In this document: positions 45,507-56,439 of the stretch, piece by piece
Layout: each line of letters begins with the position of its first letter
How positions within the stretch are numbered: the stretch's first letter is position 1
NCBI GenBank assembly: GCA_015832175.1
Contig: WJXW01000018.1
Coordinates: forward strand, 1 to 64,000
Direction of reading: 5' to 3'
Source: Paraphaeosphaeria minitans
Lineage: Eukaryota > Ascomycota > Dothideomycetes > Pleosporales > Didymosphaeriaceae
DNA: 64,000 nucleotides
Notes under the pieces: model-generated
What the model saw: only the letters and a program-made list of their open reading frames with translations
What the model was told of the DNA's origin: nothing
The model's database searches: none
Program-made: the position numbers and the translations under genes

Positions 45507-47341
45507 GATATCTGTTTATGTAGGTTGTAGTTAAGTTCTAGTGCCTAGTATATGTTTCTAAGTATCTGCTTCTATTATTATTCTTAAGTATATAGCTTAT
45601 GTAGATTGTCTTCTTTTTCTTTCTGTAAGGATGTTCTTCTATTTTTCCTCTTATAGTCTTTACTATTCCTATGTACTAGTTAAATTAGTAGCTCTATTAT
45701 TACTTCTTATATAGGGTAGTTTACAAAGCTGTCTAAGTGTTTAGCTACGTAGTGGTATTTGTAGTCTTAGTTTAGACACGTATACTAGTATAGTTATATA
45801 TAGTCTCTATTAATAAGCATATTATAGCATTTATTACCCTTTAGCGTAAGGTAAGGAAAGTATTTTACTTATTATTTATTCTAGAGGTGTTTATTGTAAG
45901 CTACGATAAGGTAGTCTATCTATATCTATTTATAGCGTAGTTTCCTTTTAGGTTATTTCTTATTTTTCTCTTTCTCTGCCTTATATTGTGTGTATATTAG
46001 TTCTTCGCAATGCGTCTATATATAGAATTAGTATATAGGATTTTAGTGGTCTAGGTAGTACTTTAGTATATAGTCTAACTTCTTATTTTTATAAGGTTGC
46101 ATTCCTTTTAGTGCCTAGTAGGGTTCTATATAGTCCTAAATATTTAGTTTGTACTTAGGTGATATAGGGTTATCTTCTTCCCGCCTACTTTATAGGTAAG
46201 GAGTAGAAGATCTTAGTATCTCTTCTACGTCTTCTACGTTATAGTATACGTTAGAGTTGTCTTCTAGATCTTTATATAGTTGTAAGTTAGGTAAATCTAA
46301 TCGCTTACTTTGTTCTAGTGTAATATATTAGTAACTAAATAGCGTTATAATAACTTCCTATACTTTATTAGGTTCTTAGTCCTTAATAGTTAGTATATTT
46401 AACTTAGTTTAATAGACTTTATTCTTTAATTTACAGTTTCTAGCTATATAGCCTAGTTTACTATATGTAAAGCATTTATAGGTCTTAGTTATTAGTTATT
46501 AACTTTTATTAGAGATGCGTTTATTAGGCTACTTAAGGCTTATTTTTTCTCCTTTTCCTTTGCCTATGTAGTTAAACTAGACATCTTCTATTAGTTTGTA
46601 TCTCTAGTAGTTCCTTAGCTATTACTTTTAGACGATTCTAATAGGGTTTTTATAAACTATTTTTACTGGTTGTCTAAAGCTTATTACTCTAGGGTTTTAG
46701 TAGAGCTTTTATTGTAGTAAAAACTATTCTTTATTAATTCTAATAGTTTCTTTATATAGTTCTTTAAGGTTAGTAATTTATACACTACTACGTAAGAGTT
46801 CCTTACGTAGTTTCTATTTAAGTCCTTATTTATATATATCCTAAAGAGATTTATTGTCCTAGTTAAGTTGCACAGCGTATCTATAAAACTTAACTATATA
46901 CTTAGCTACTAATTATTTCTAAGTTATAGTCTAAATCTTTACTTTTGTAATAGAGTCCTTATTAGTAATCCTAAAGAGTTATTTAAGGCATTTTTTAAAG
47001 TTATTATAATTCTTAATAATATTAACTATATTAGCGTGTTTGTTTACGTAATTGTTGTTATCGTTATTGTGGTCTATTCCTAGGTACTTTTTAAAGTAAG
47101 AATAGATCTATAATCCTGCATCTCCTTATATATATATCGCTGTAAAGATAACCTTCTTTTTATCTTTAAAAGGTTTGTTTAAGTTAAAGAAGTAGAAGTC
47201 TAACTAGAGAATCTAGACATTAGTTTAAGATTGTTTACTAAAGTAGAGATTAGGTTTATGCGCCTTACTACTATCCTTTATAGAAGTAATCTTAGCGGCA
47301 CCTAAAGCTGTGGAAGAGGTAGGAGTTTGTGAAGTACTTAT
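45500..47341 (-). pseudogene. gag of element 4
   Basis: ATA start (altered ATG) at 47341 on the minus strand. Reading from there: STSQTPTSSTALGAAKI, the least damaged N-terminus of the set. The zinc knuckle near 46435-46475 is C-F-T-Y-S-K-L-G-Y-I-A-R-N-C. 610 codons to the slippery site, with no net indel. Confidence 0.83.
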
Positions 47342-47358
47342 GTTAAAGGTGTTTAAGA

Positions 47359-47769
47359 TGTTAAATCTAAGAGGGTAGCTAGTCCTAAAGGGTTAAGGTT
47401 AGTTCTTGGGCAAGAGTACTTATAGAAGGTAGAAGGTCTTATTAATATAATAGTATCTTATAAAGTGTAATAAGTTAACAATTTAGTCTGCTAGAATCCA
47501 AACAATAGATTAATAAACAGATTAAACATAAGTATAGAGAGTCTATTTTTACGTTCCTATATACTAAGGCTACTCCGCTGCTTAGTGCTACTAAGTAACT
47601 AAGCACTTTACGTAACTAGCTCTACTACTTAGTGCCACTAAGTAACTAAGTATATTACGTAACCTAATCTAAGTTACTTAGCGTCTCTTTGTTATGTTTG
47701 TAACCCTGTTACTACTTTATCACACCTTTATAAGCGCCTAAGTCCCACGTTGTTATCTGGTACGTAACA
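47359..47769 (-). repeat. 5' LTR of element 4 (A2, 411 bp)
   Basis: Plus-strand TGTTAAATCTAAG to GGTACGTAACA; both inverted end bases are intact here. Carries the 47-bp duplication. Followed by target duplication TATTT. Confidence 0.92.
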
Positions 47770-47774
47770 TATTT

Positions 47775-49960
47775 GCCCTAATTTAGTAAAGATATAGGCA
47801 ATTAATTAATAGGACGCCCCCTCTATAGTATATATAGTCTACTATTTTATCAGCTTTACTAACTTCTATTATAACTTTCTTCTCTAATTTTCTAAGTAGG
47901 CCGCACCCCTATATACCCTTACTAAGAAAGGGGTCTTGTTTTAATAGGGCCTTAGGGAATAAGAGGCCTTTTAGGCCCTAAAGGATATATTTATATAGGG
48001 CCCTATCCTAGCCCTTTAGGACCTAGAGTGTAACACGCTAGTAGAGGCGGACTGCTTAGGTAGCGCTACTAGGGCCTACCTCTTCTAACGTATTAAGGGG
48101 ATCTAGCACCTTATAGCCTACTACTCTGTAGCCCTAATACTAGCCTAGCGGAACTACACTATTTACAATAAAGAGCTACTTATAATTATGTAGGCCTTAT
48201 AAGGATAGAGACTAGAACTAATAAGAGTAGCGCGCCCCTTTAAGATTCTAATAGACTATAAGAACTTTAAATACTTTATAAAGATCTAAAAATTAAGTAA
48301 GCGCTATTACTAGTAGTTAGAGTTACTCTTTACCTTTTGCTTCTATTTTTACTACTAGTCTAGATTCTAGGTAGCTAGACTAGACGCACTAAGCTAGTGT
48401 AAGTAGAATATAGTCTAGTAGATAAGGATAAACGCCCTACTAATAGTGCTTAAGACTATTTAGGCCGCTCTAGTGTAGACGTAATCTTTAACAGCACTAG
48501 TAGGGGCCTAGACTTTTACTAATACGCATCTATAGGCACTCTAGAATATAGTTATAGTAGAGTTCCCCCTCTACTATATTAGGCTTAAGGCGGTGCGCTA
48601 TAGTAACTATATATTTCTTATAGTAGCTACTACCTCCTAATAAATTAGAGACTATATAATTAGTATATATAAGTCCCTCCTATAGCAAGGAGTCCTCTAG
48701 GTCCTAGCTTAGAAACCTTTTACTACTACTATTATATAGTGCGTATATAAGTCTCTAGTTGCAGGCTATTTTAGGAAGAACTCTATGTTTAAGATTATTT
48801 ACTAAGACTACTACTAGGATAATATATTTAAAAACGTTACTTAATTTATACGTAATTACTACTACGTAGGAGCGTATATAGACTAGTAGAAGTAGTAAGG
48901 TCTCTTACAGCTACTCCTAATTATAGACTAGTACTAGGCGCAACTTTTAATAGATTTTATAGTAGACCTCCTTTAGACCTCTACAGTAGCACTGTAATAC
49001 CTACTTATAATTACTAATAGGCTATTAAAGTATGTATAACTAGAAGTTATAACTTCTATAACAGTAGAACACTATGTAGTCTACTTCTGTAATATATAGT
49101 AGTAGTTCTATAGCTTCCCTACTTTACTAATTATAGATAAAGGCTTAGACTAGCTAGGGAAGTTCTAGACTACGCTGTGTAAATTAACTAGAATAAAATA
49201 ACTCCTCTCTATAGTATACTACCCCTAGACTAACAGCGGCATTAAAAGGGTAAACTAGGAGGTACTTTTAGTCCTCTATATTATAGTTAACTTTAAATAG
49301 ATAGACTAGCTAGACTGCCTCCTAGCCTACTAGCTTATATTAAATAATAGATTATCTACTGCTATAGGCCTAAGCCTAAACTTTTTACTAAATAGATATT
49401 ACGTTAATCTTCTTAAGAGAATTCTTTTACTAGTAGAGTCTAGCTACACCCCTACTAGGAGAGTAAAGCACTTTTTAGACTACCTTAAGAGAGGGATAGC
49501 TTTAGCCTAGGCTACTATTATATATAGATAGTAGCGTACTATAGAGGCTATAAACTATACCTACTGCCCTATAGAGCAATTCTAAGTTAAAGATAAGATA
49601 TAGTTCTTACTATATAATGTAAAAACTAACTAGCTAAAAAAGAAACTTAACTAGCTTAATGTTAAATACACTATAATAGCTATACTATCTCTACTTATAG
49701 TAATACTAGACCTGCCTAGTAATTTTTATATAACTGTCTATATTAACTTCCTTAAGTAAGTAGTAGACAATCCCCTATCTAGTTAGACTTAGGCTAACGC
49801 CTAGCTAGGCCTAGCTCTAGAGCTAGAAGAAGCGGACCTAAACCTACGTAAATAGGAAGTAGAGAAGGTTCTATGTATTAAGAACGCTTAGGGTAAATAA
49901 TAATAGGCGCTAGTAAAGTAGACTAGGTAGGTATTACTAACTTAAGTGCTAGTTAAAAAT
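47775..49960 (+). pseudogene. pol of family 2, part 2: RT end, RNase H, integrase, chromodomain
   Basis: Continues the RT after element 4. RNase H region has NTLVEADCLGSATRAY near 48025 and YTIYNKELL near 48160. The integrase core has DFIVDLL near 48950, IIDKGLDQLGKF near 49130 and PQTNSGIKRVNQE near 49225; the catalytic Glu is AAA (Lys, 49244-49246), a GAA to AAA change. The C-terminal part near 49860-49945 (VEKVLCI, QALVKQTRQVLLT) resembles a chromodomain (E-x-IL, LVKW). Many RIP stops. Confidence 0.8.
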
Positions 49961-51688
49961 ATTATAGATACTATAGCTCTAGACTACTTTAAGGCTGCCT
50001 AGGGGGACTATAGGTATAATAATAGTCCTATCTAGCCTATAGGGAGGAATATATAAATATTATAAGGGAAGCTGTAATAGGTATTTAAGAATTTATTTTT
50101 CTACTAACCTAGTAGAGGTACTATTTATCTAAAAACTACTAAAGGCTATTAGCCCTAGGGTTATAATACCTAAAGCGGCACTAGAGTAACACTAAGTAGG
50201 AATAAAGGGGGGCTATAATAACTATATTACTCTTTACACTAGTAGTAGCAGCAGCTAGAAGAGTGCACTAAGCTAGCCCTAGATAAAGGCTTAGGCAGAG
50301 TTACTCTATAAGACTTTTAATATAGGTTAAAGAGTATACGCTATTAAGCTAGGGCCGCTAGAAGGGTAGGGTAGTATTAGCTAGGAGCTATTCTAAGTTG
50401 TTTTATAATAGTAGTAAATAGGTTAGTAGTTTACGCTTAGGTCTAGGTTATCTTATCTAGGCGCTAGCCTATACTCTTTTTAGATTACTAGATGTAATTT
50501 TCTATATTATTTATCTACCCTACTATATTATTAGCTAACGCTACTAGATTCTAATTATAGTTACTACTATGCTAGGCTAGAGTTATTTAGAGCAAAGGTG
50601 CTACTAGTGCTATGTTTATACTAGGGGGAGCGACTACTATTCTATTACTACGCTAAAGTAGGGGTATAGTAGGGGAGCCTAGCTCTTAGATTAGGCTAGA
50701 GTTTTTAAGTGCTAAGTTTAGGTACTACTTATACTACTAGGCTAAGTAGTAGAACTCTACTATAAAGGTAGGTAGCGTTCTAGTTATAGGCTTTTAAGAG
50801 TTAGTGCTATATATTCTAGGATTACAGATATATAAATTGCTATTAACCTAGCCTCACTTTATATATTTAATCTAGAGGCGTAGAGCCTACCTTAGGCCTA
50901 GGTTATTAGTAAAGGGGGCAGAATTATACTAGTAGGTGGCCTTAGTGCGATAGTAGGCGCTATAGGAGCGGCCTTAGAATAGTTAACAGCTATATAAATA
51001 TTAATAATAGTTTAGAATATAAGGCTATAGACTTACTCTACGCGCCTAAGCCACTTTAGGCGCCTAATATATTTAATATATATAAGGCCTATATTAGAAT
51101 TAGCTAGCTCTTTGTCTAAGCTATCTCCTTAAAAGGACTATACTTTTAGCGATATAGAGCTGCTTTAGGGTATAAGTAAGAGTAATAGGGTTAGGGCGAT
51201 TAGCTAGTACGCGCCTCTTAGAGGTTATAAAAGGGTAAAGGTAATTACTACTATTAGGCTGCTATATAGGCGTGTTAAGGCTCTAGAGAAATTTTTTTTA
51301 CCTTAGTATTATTAATATCTTTTTTAGTGTGCGTATAGCTAGGCTTAGTAAAGCGCTAGTTTAGGTCTAGAGGGTTATTACTACTACTACTACTAGGACT
51401 AAAAATATTTGCTAAGGCAGCGCTACCTTAAAGGCTATTATTAATAATATTAATATTAGCCGCGGCTGTAAATAGAACGCTAAAGAGGAGGGCTAAAAGG
51501 CTAATAAGAGTATAGGGGCGTATAGCGTAGGAATAGGAGGGGGACTAGATTAGGGCTAGAAAGAGGTAAGGATAAAGGTAGTTATAGATAGTTAAGAAAG
51601 TTAGAATAGGCGTAGGTTAGGGTTAGTATAAGAAAAAGAGAGTAGAGAAGGGAAAAAGAAAAGTAGAGTAATGTAGATATAAAGAGAC
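49961..51688. other. 3' region of family 2 without a recognised gene
   Basis: About 1.7 kb, somewhat richer in G and C than the rest, heavily altered. I looked for an antisense ORF like that of family 1 and did not find a convincing one. It ends in a purine-rich tract (about 51630-51680) before the possible LTR. Confidence 0.5.
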
Positions 51689-52350
51689 TGTAATAGTAAC
51701 ACACTACTAAAGTAATAGATATATAATAATTATATTAAAAAGAGTAGGAGCGCTATCCTATTACCTTATAATAATAAGGTAAATAAATAAACTACCTAAT
51801 AAGGACCCTTGCCCTAAGACCACCTTAGGGCCGCTTTTATACTATAAGGGAACCCTTGCTAAAATAATAATAAGTTCCTAATAAAAGAATAACGCCTATA
51901 ACACTACTGCCTTACTATAGCATAATACTCCTAAGATCTCTAAGGATTACTTTATAACTATAAGACGTTTTAAACTAAGTAAGGTCTAGGGTATATAATA
52001 GGCTAGGGTTATACCCTAGCCTTTAGAAGGATCTTAAGGAAAGGAACTACCCTAAAGAAGTAGACCTACTAAGGAAAACTCTTTTTATAAGTGGCACACC
52101 CCCCTCTAGAAACTTAATACCTAGAATTTATCCTTTATATTTGGCACTTACAGTTCTGTTTACTCTCTAAGGCTAGCCTATAATAGCTTAATAATTAGAT
52201 AGATAGTAGAGTATATAAGCCCTTTGCTAGCGCTTAATCTTCTCTTTTTAATTCTTTACTTTTAACGCTTTAACTTTCTATCTAATTTAAGCCTACTATT
52301 TTAAGCCTTTAAATCCTACTACCTTATAGTAGGTTCTCTTCTTCTAATTA
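51689..52350 (+). repeat. Possible 3' LTR of family 2
   Basis: Starts TGTAATAGTAACAC after a purine-rich tract and contains a TATA-like GTATATAAGCCC near 52213 followed by pyrimidine-rich sequence, as in an R-U5 region. No second copy is in the window, so both ends are guesses. Confidence 0.3.
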
Positions 52351-53110
52351 TTACCTTACGCTTTTTCTATTATTTAGAGCTTTACTAACTCTTTTAGATA
52401 TCTAATAACTTAGCTAAAGTATGTGTAGTAAAGGTTATAAAAGCTGCTAAATAAAGCTTCTAATCCTTCTACTAAAATCCTCCTACTTCTCCTACTCTAC
52501 TAGCTCCTTCTACTCTAGCTCTAGGCCTCTAGTGATTACTTAGTGCTCTTAGATAAGTAAGCTACTTAGGCTGCTTAAAGGGAGCTTTAGTAAGAAAGAG
52601 TAATAAACGCTACTATAATAATGCTTTAAGCTTAGGTAGGCGCTACTATACCTACTTTACCTACTCTTACACTACTATATATAAAATTATCTTATTACTT
52701 TAGCTAATTTTACTAATTATTTCTATAGCTAGCCGTATATTTAGACTCTAGCTATAGATTTTATCCGCTATTAACTATTAGAGAGTGCAAATATAAGCTT
52801 TTATTTTAAAATTCTTTCTAGGTTTAGCTAATACTTTTTATAAGAGAGGCTAATTACTAAGCTACGTAAAAGGGTTAAGGTAGCCTTATAAGCTCCTCTT
52901 TCTACTAGTAGTTAGAAGGAGTAAGCTTAGTACGTAGCTACTATCCTACTCCTTCCTTTCTAGCTAATCTTTAGTAGAGGATAGAGTAATCGCCCTCCTA
53001 TTCTACCTATTAAAGAGCAGCGCAGTTGCAGCTAATATACTAATTAAAATAGCTAGATAAGTAGCCTATTAGCTTTAAAATAGAGTAAAGGCTAGGTAAG
53101 TGCTTCTCCT
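52351..53110. other. AT-rich sequence, nothing recognised
   Basis: About 760 bp with RIP-like composition and no protein similarity that I can see in any frame. Confidence 0.5.
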
Positions 53111-53111
53111 T

Positions 53112-53240
53112 CTACTAATTAAAAGAGGGGAGGCTAAAGTAAGGAATTACCTATTACTAATTAAAGGAGGAGAGGCTAGGGTAAGCTATTACCCACTACT
53201 AATTAAAGGAGAGATAGAGGAGGTGGATAAAGTAAAGAAT
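53112..53240 (+). repeat. About 41-bp minisatellite
   Basis: Three units beginning ACTAATTAAA(G/A)GAG, at about 53113, 53155 and 53197, with AGGAATTAC(C) in the middle. Confidence 0.65.
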
Positions 53241-53292
53241 TACCTACTATAGAGAGGAGGAGAGGAGGAAGATAGGGAGAATCTCCTACTAC

Positions 53293-53327
53293 TAATTATA
53301 GGGGAGATTCTTACACCCCTATAATTA
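53293..53327. other. Inverted repeat (12-bp arms)
   Basis: TAATTATAGGGG and CCCCTATAATTA separated by 11 bp. Could be an LTR end region or simply a hairpin. Confidence 0.55.
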
Positions 53328-53499
53328 AGTAGAGAAGGAAGTGGGTCTATAAGCTTATAAATAAGCTCTTTAATCTTCTCTTCCTTTAATTCCTATTCTC
53401 TTTCTAATCTTTTTTTTTCTTTTCTTTTTCTTTTCTTGTTTTCTAGCTCTAAATTAATAATTCTAGGTAGTTAATAGATTAATTCTTTACTTACTTACT

Positions 53500-54535
53500 T
53501 TTATTCTGTAATTATTATACTTATATCTTATAGATTTAATAGTCTTTTAAATCTATTAAACTACTAATAAGTGAGAGCCTTTGTGAGGCTATCTACTAGT
53601 ATTTTACTAGTTAGAAGATATTTCACTTAAAACGATCCTTTTTTATAGTCTTACTACAACTATATATTCTAAATATCTATATAGCGTAATTAAGTAGTGA
53701 TTCTTTTGTTCTTTCTAATTACTAATTAAATAGTTTAAAGATTATTATAATAGACCTTCTATAAAGGTCCTAGATTTAGAGTAAGCTTAGTAAAGAATCT
53801 TTTAATTACTATAGCTTCTTTACTTATATGTTTAAGCGCTAGAAGCTCTACTTCTATTATTAAAGTAGTAATTATGTTCTATTAAGCTACTTTCTATAGG
53901 ATAGCTCCTCTAAATAATAGGATAATATATCTACAGGAAGATTGCCGTGATATTAGATTATTAGTAAAAGAGGCATCTCTATATATTAGCAGATTAGGTC
54001 TATTATAGCCACTAAAGACTATAGCCTACTATCTAGTTTAATAGAGGTAAAGAATTACACAGTTAATAGCAGCAAAGTGTTCTTTACTTAGATTTATTAG
54101 AAAGTGTAATAGCTTTAACACTGCAAAGGCTATATCTAGGCGTAGTATAATTACTATATAGAGAGCTAATTCTACCTCTTCTTAAAAGAGTTTTATTTCT
54201 TAAGGAGTGGCTTCTCCTGTGCTTAAAACAAGATTTTCTACTAATAGAGGTGTAGGAGGGAAGCTCTTAGAGTTTAAAAGATTAAACTTTTTTGTAATCT
54301 TATTAATGTAGGTATTATAGACTAGAGAAATTAATCTTGCTTCTCTGTCCTTAATTACTTAAACACCTAGGAACTACTCTACTAGTCCTTTTAATTCAAT
54401 CTTGTATTTGTATATAGCAAAAAGAGAGCTTATTACTTTTCTTATAAAAGAAGGCTTTGTTGCTACTAATTCTATAACAAAAAACACCTATATAAAGAAA
54501 CTCTTTAAACTATTATAGCTTAACTATAAGCTACA
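53500..54535 (-). pseudogene. Ty1/copia RT C-terminus and RNase H
   Basis: Minus-strand copia-type pol fragment. From right to left: a degraded active-site region FFVIELVAT near 54515, then AIYKYKIELKGLVEQFLGV, TYINKITKKFNLL (connection domain), and RNase H with YRDASFTNNLISRQSS near 53960 and EVELLALKHISKEAIV near 53835. The N-terminal half of the RT is separated from it by a plus-strand copia gag (54780-56120). Likely the same element as the integrase part at 56440-58500. RIP stops present. Confidence 0.75.
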
Positions 54536-54779
54536 GACCCTTTGTACAATAACGCTGTAACTATAACCTAAACTACTTCGCACAATCCTAACAATACAAC
54601 CTACACTATCTATAGGTAATATATATATATATATAGAGCACAGCTAGGGCCTATCCCTATACGTGCGAGGACAGAGACACTATATATAGAGCCACACTAG
54701 TGGCAGTAGCCTAAAACCTAGACTACTTTTACCTAATAAACTACATTGTATAAAGAGGCTAGACACTCCTAGTCTCCTT
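54536..54779. other. Junction region before plus-strand copia gag
   Basis: AT-rich, with a (TA)n run near 54620-54640. May hold the LTR or leader of the plus-strand copia copy. CCCTTTGTACAATA here recurs as CCCTTTGTACGATA at 56350 and CCCTTTGCACGATA at 56396. Confidence 0.35.
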
Positions 54780-56120
54780 AACAACTAGGAGATTATGCTT
54801 ATATCTAGCTAGACAAGATTATTCTCTTTTAGAAGGCTTAGAGTAAAGAGAATAACTACACTAGTAGGCTGTATAATATCCTAGCAGACAAGGCAAAAGT
54901 CTTTAGAGAACTATACTATAGGCTAGGCATACTATAGGACTAGTATATAAACATCTTTCTAGGAATCCTTTCTAATCATGCGAGTACCTGCTACCTATAT
55001 AACATTAGACTAGGACTTCTATAGGATAAATTATACAACAGACTAAATAGGCACTTTAACACTAGTGTTAATTATAATTAGTACTAGACAGACTAGACCA
55101 CTTTTACCTTTAAACACTATAAAAGGGATAATCTAGCTACTATATCGCATAAGGCCTTAGAAGTAATAATTAATAAGCTTACCTTAGCCTAAAGGGCTTT
55201 TAGACAAGGCTTTAGTAGTAAATTATAACTACACACTACTATTATATAAGTATACTACGGCTATCCTAACCTTAAATAAGCTATATTTAATTCTAAAAAT
55301 ATAGTAGAAGGCTTGCTTAGCGACCTTTATATGTTACTTTAAGTTACTAAAGATAGAAAGAAGTTATAGTTCTTCTAAAATAGTAAAAAGGTGTACTACA
55401 CTAATTAACAATATAACAATCCTAATTATATAAGAGGATCTAGCCCCTCTAGAGGCAGATTAACTTTTAGACTAAAAAAAAGGGGTAACTTTAGAAGTTT
55501 AAGCTCTTATATAAAGTAGAAATACTTTATATACTATAAAAAAGAATACTAGTCTACTAACTATTTACTAAGGGATACCTAGCAAGCTAGAAGGCAATAT
55601 ATGTTATTATACGCTAACTTCTATAAATATAAACCCTCTACTATAGATATATAAGCATATATCTTTAACTTTAAAGGAGAGCTAGAGGAAGAAGACTATT
55701 ACATAAAAGAGGAGGAAAATAAACAAGACTAATAGAGTAATAAAGAAGAAGCATAGAAGGCTACCTTATACCTTACTTCTACTACATACCTTTATCGCAT
55801 AACTAGGAGCGATCCTTCTATACCTACTTACTAAGACCTAGCGCTAAGCATTGTATTACTTAACACTCCACTTTCTGTTTACGCATAGGACACATGCCTA
55901 AAAAGAGCTTTATTATATAATATAACTCTACTACTATATAAAGGGGTAGAGTAAGAACTAAGTAAGTTAGCTATTACTACCTATTTACATAAGAGCAGGT
56001 GTAAATAGGACCTCTACTATATAGTAACACTGCACCTACCTTATAACCTGTTCTAATAGGGGAAGGCTAACTGTATAGATAGAAAAGGATAGGAAAAGGA
56101 AAGCGTATAATAGATATAAG
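54780..56120 (+). pseudogene. Ty1/copia gag (plus strand)
   Basis: Fungal copia-type Gag: helical N-terminal part (LYNILADKAKVFRELYYRL, LGILSNHASTCYLYNI), linker with GSSPSRGRLTFR and GNFRSLSS, then a zinc knuckle near 55510-55560 (KYFIYYKKEYQSTNY, from C-x2-C-x4-C/x-H with Cys and His changed to Tyr), followed by an acidic stretch GELEEEDYYIKEEEN. It ends before a recognisable protease. It lies inside the RT of the minus-strand copia element, so it is a later insertion or rearrangement. Confidence 0.72.
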
Positions 56121-56196
56121 CTATTACATAAAAGAAAAGTTGCTAGTGTCTATATAGTTTATTATACAAATAGCACTAAGTAAAGTGGGGGCCTGC

Positions 56197-56344
56197 CTAC
56201 TTATAGAGACCCGCATAAGGACCCACTACTTAGGTTAGCGCTAAGAGGTAGAGACTTTATAAGGCCTTACCTACCTATAAGGACCTGCACAAGGACCCCC
56301 TGCTTAGGTTAGCGCTAAGAGGCAGAGACTTTATAAAGCCCTTA
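56197..56344 (+). repeat. 74-bp tandem duplication
   Basis: Two units (56197-56270 and 56271-56344) containing AAGGACCC(A/C)C(T/C), TTAGGTTAGCGCTAAGAGG and AGAGACTTTATAA. Differences are mostly transitions. Confidence 0.85.
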
Positions 56345-56439
56345 GTGCCCCTTTGTACGATAGACAAGACGTAATTAATTAAACCTACTTCTCACCCTTT
56401 GCACGATAGTATACTATTAACCCTCAAATGCTTAATTAC

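Larger units (their letters stand above)
41186..47769 (-). mobile_element. Element 4: full-length family-1 Ty3/gypsy, subfamily A2, inverted
   Basis: 6584 bp on the minus strand: 5' LTR 47359-47769, gag 47341 to 45500, pol 45500 to about 42140, antisense ORF (plus strand) 41634-42150, polypurine tract (minus) next to 41597, 3' LTR 41186-41596. Both LTRs are 411 bp and carry the 47-bp duplication. Target duplication TATTT. The youngest layer of this nest, as it splits family 2. Confidence 0.93.
38160..52350 (+). mobile_element. Family-2 Ty3/gypsy element, split by element 4
   Basis: Gag (38180-39700), protease and RT (39880-41185), then after the insertion of element 4 the rest of RT, RNase H, integrase and chromodomain (47775-49960), about 1.7 kb without a recognised gene, and a possible 3' LTR from 51689. 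No 5' LTR was found in the 150 bp between the helicase and gag, so the left end appears lost. Different from family 1 in every protein segment. Confidence 0.8.

Noticed and set aside
53314..53470. 3' LTR of the minus-strand copia element
   Set aside because: A TGTAAGAATC start and purine tract can be seen on the minus strand, but the sequence does not match the copia LTR at 60138-60329.
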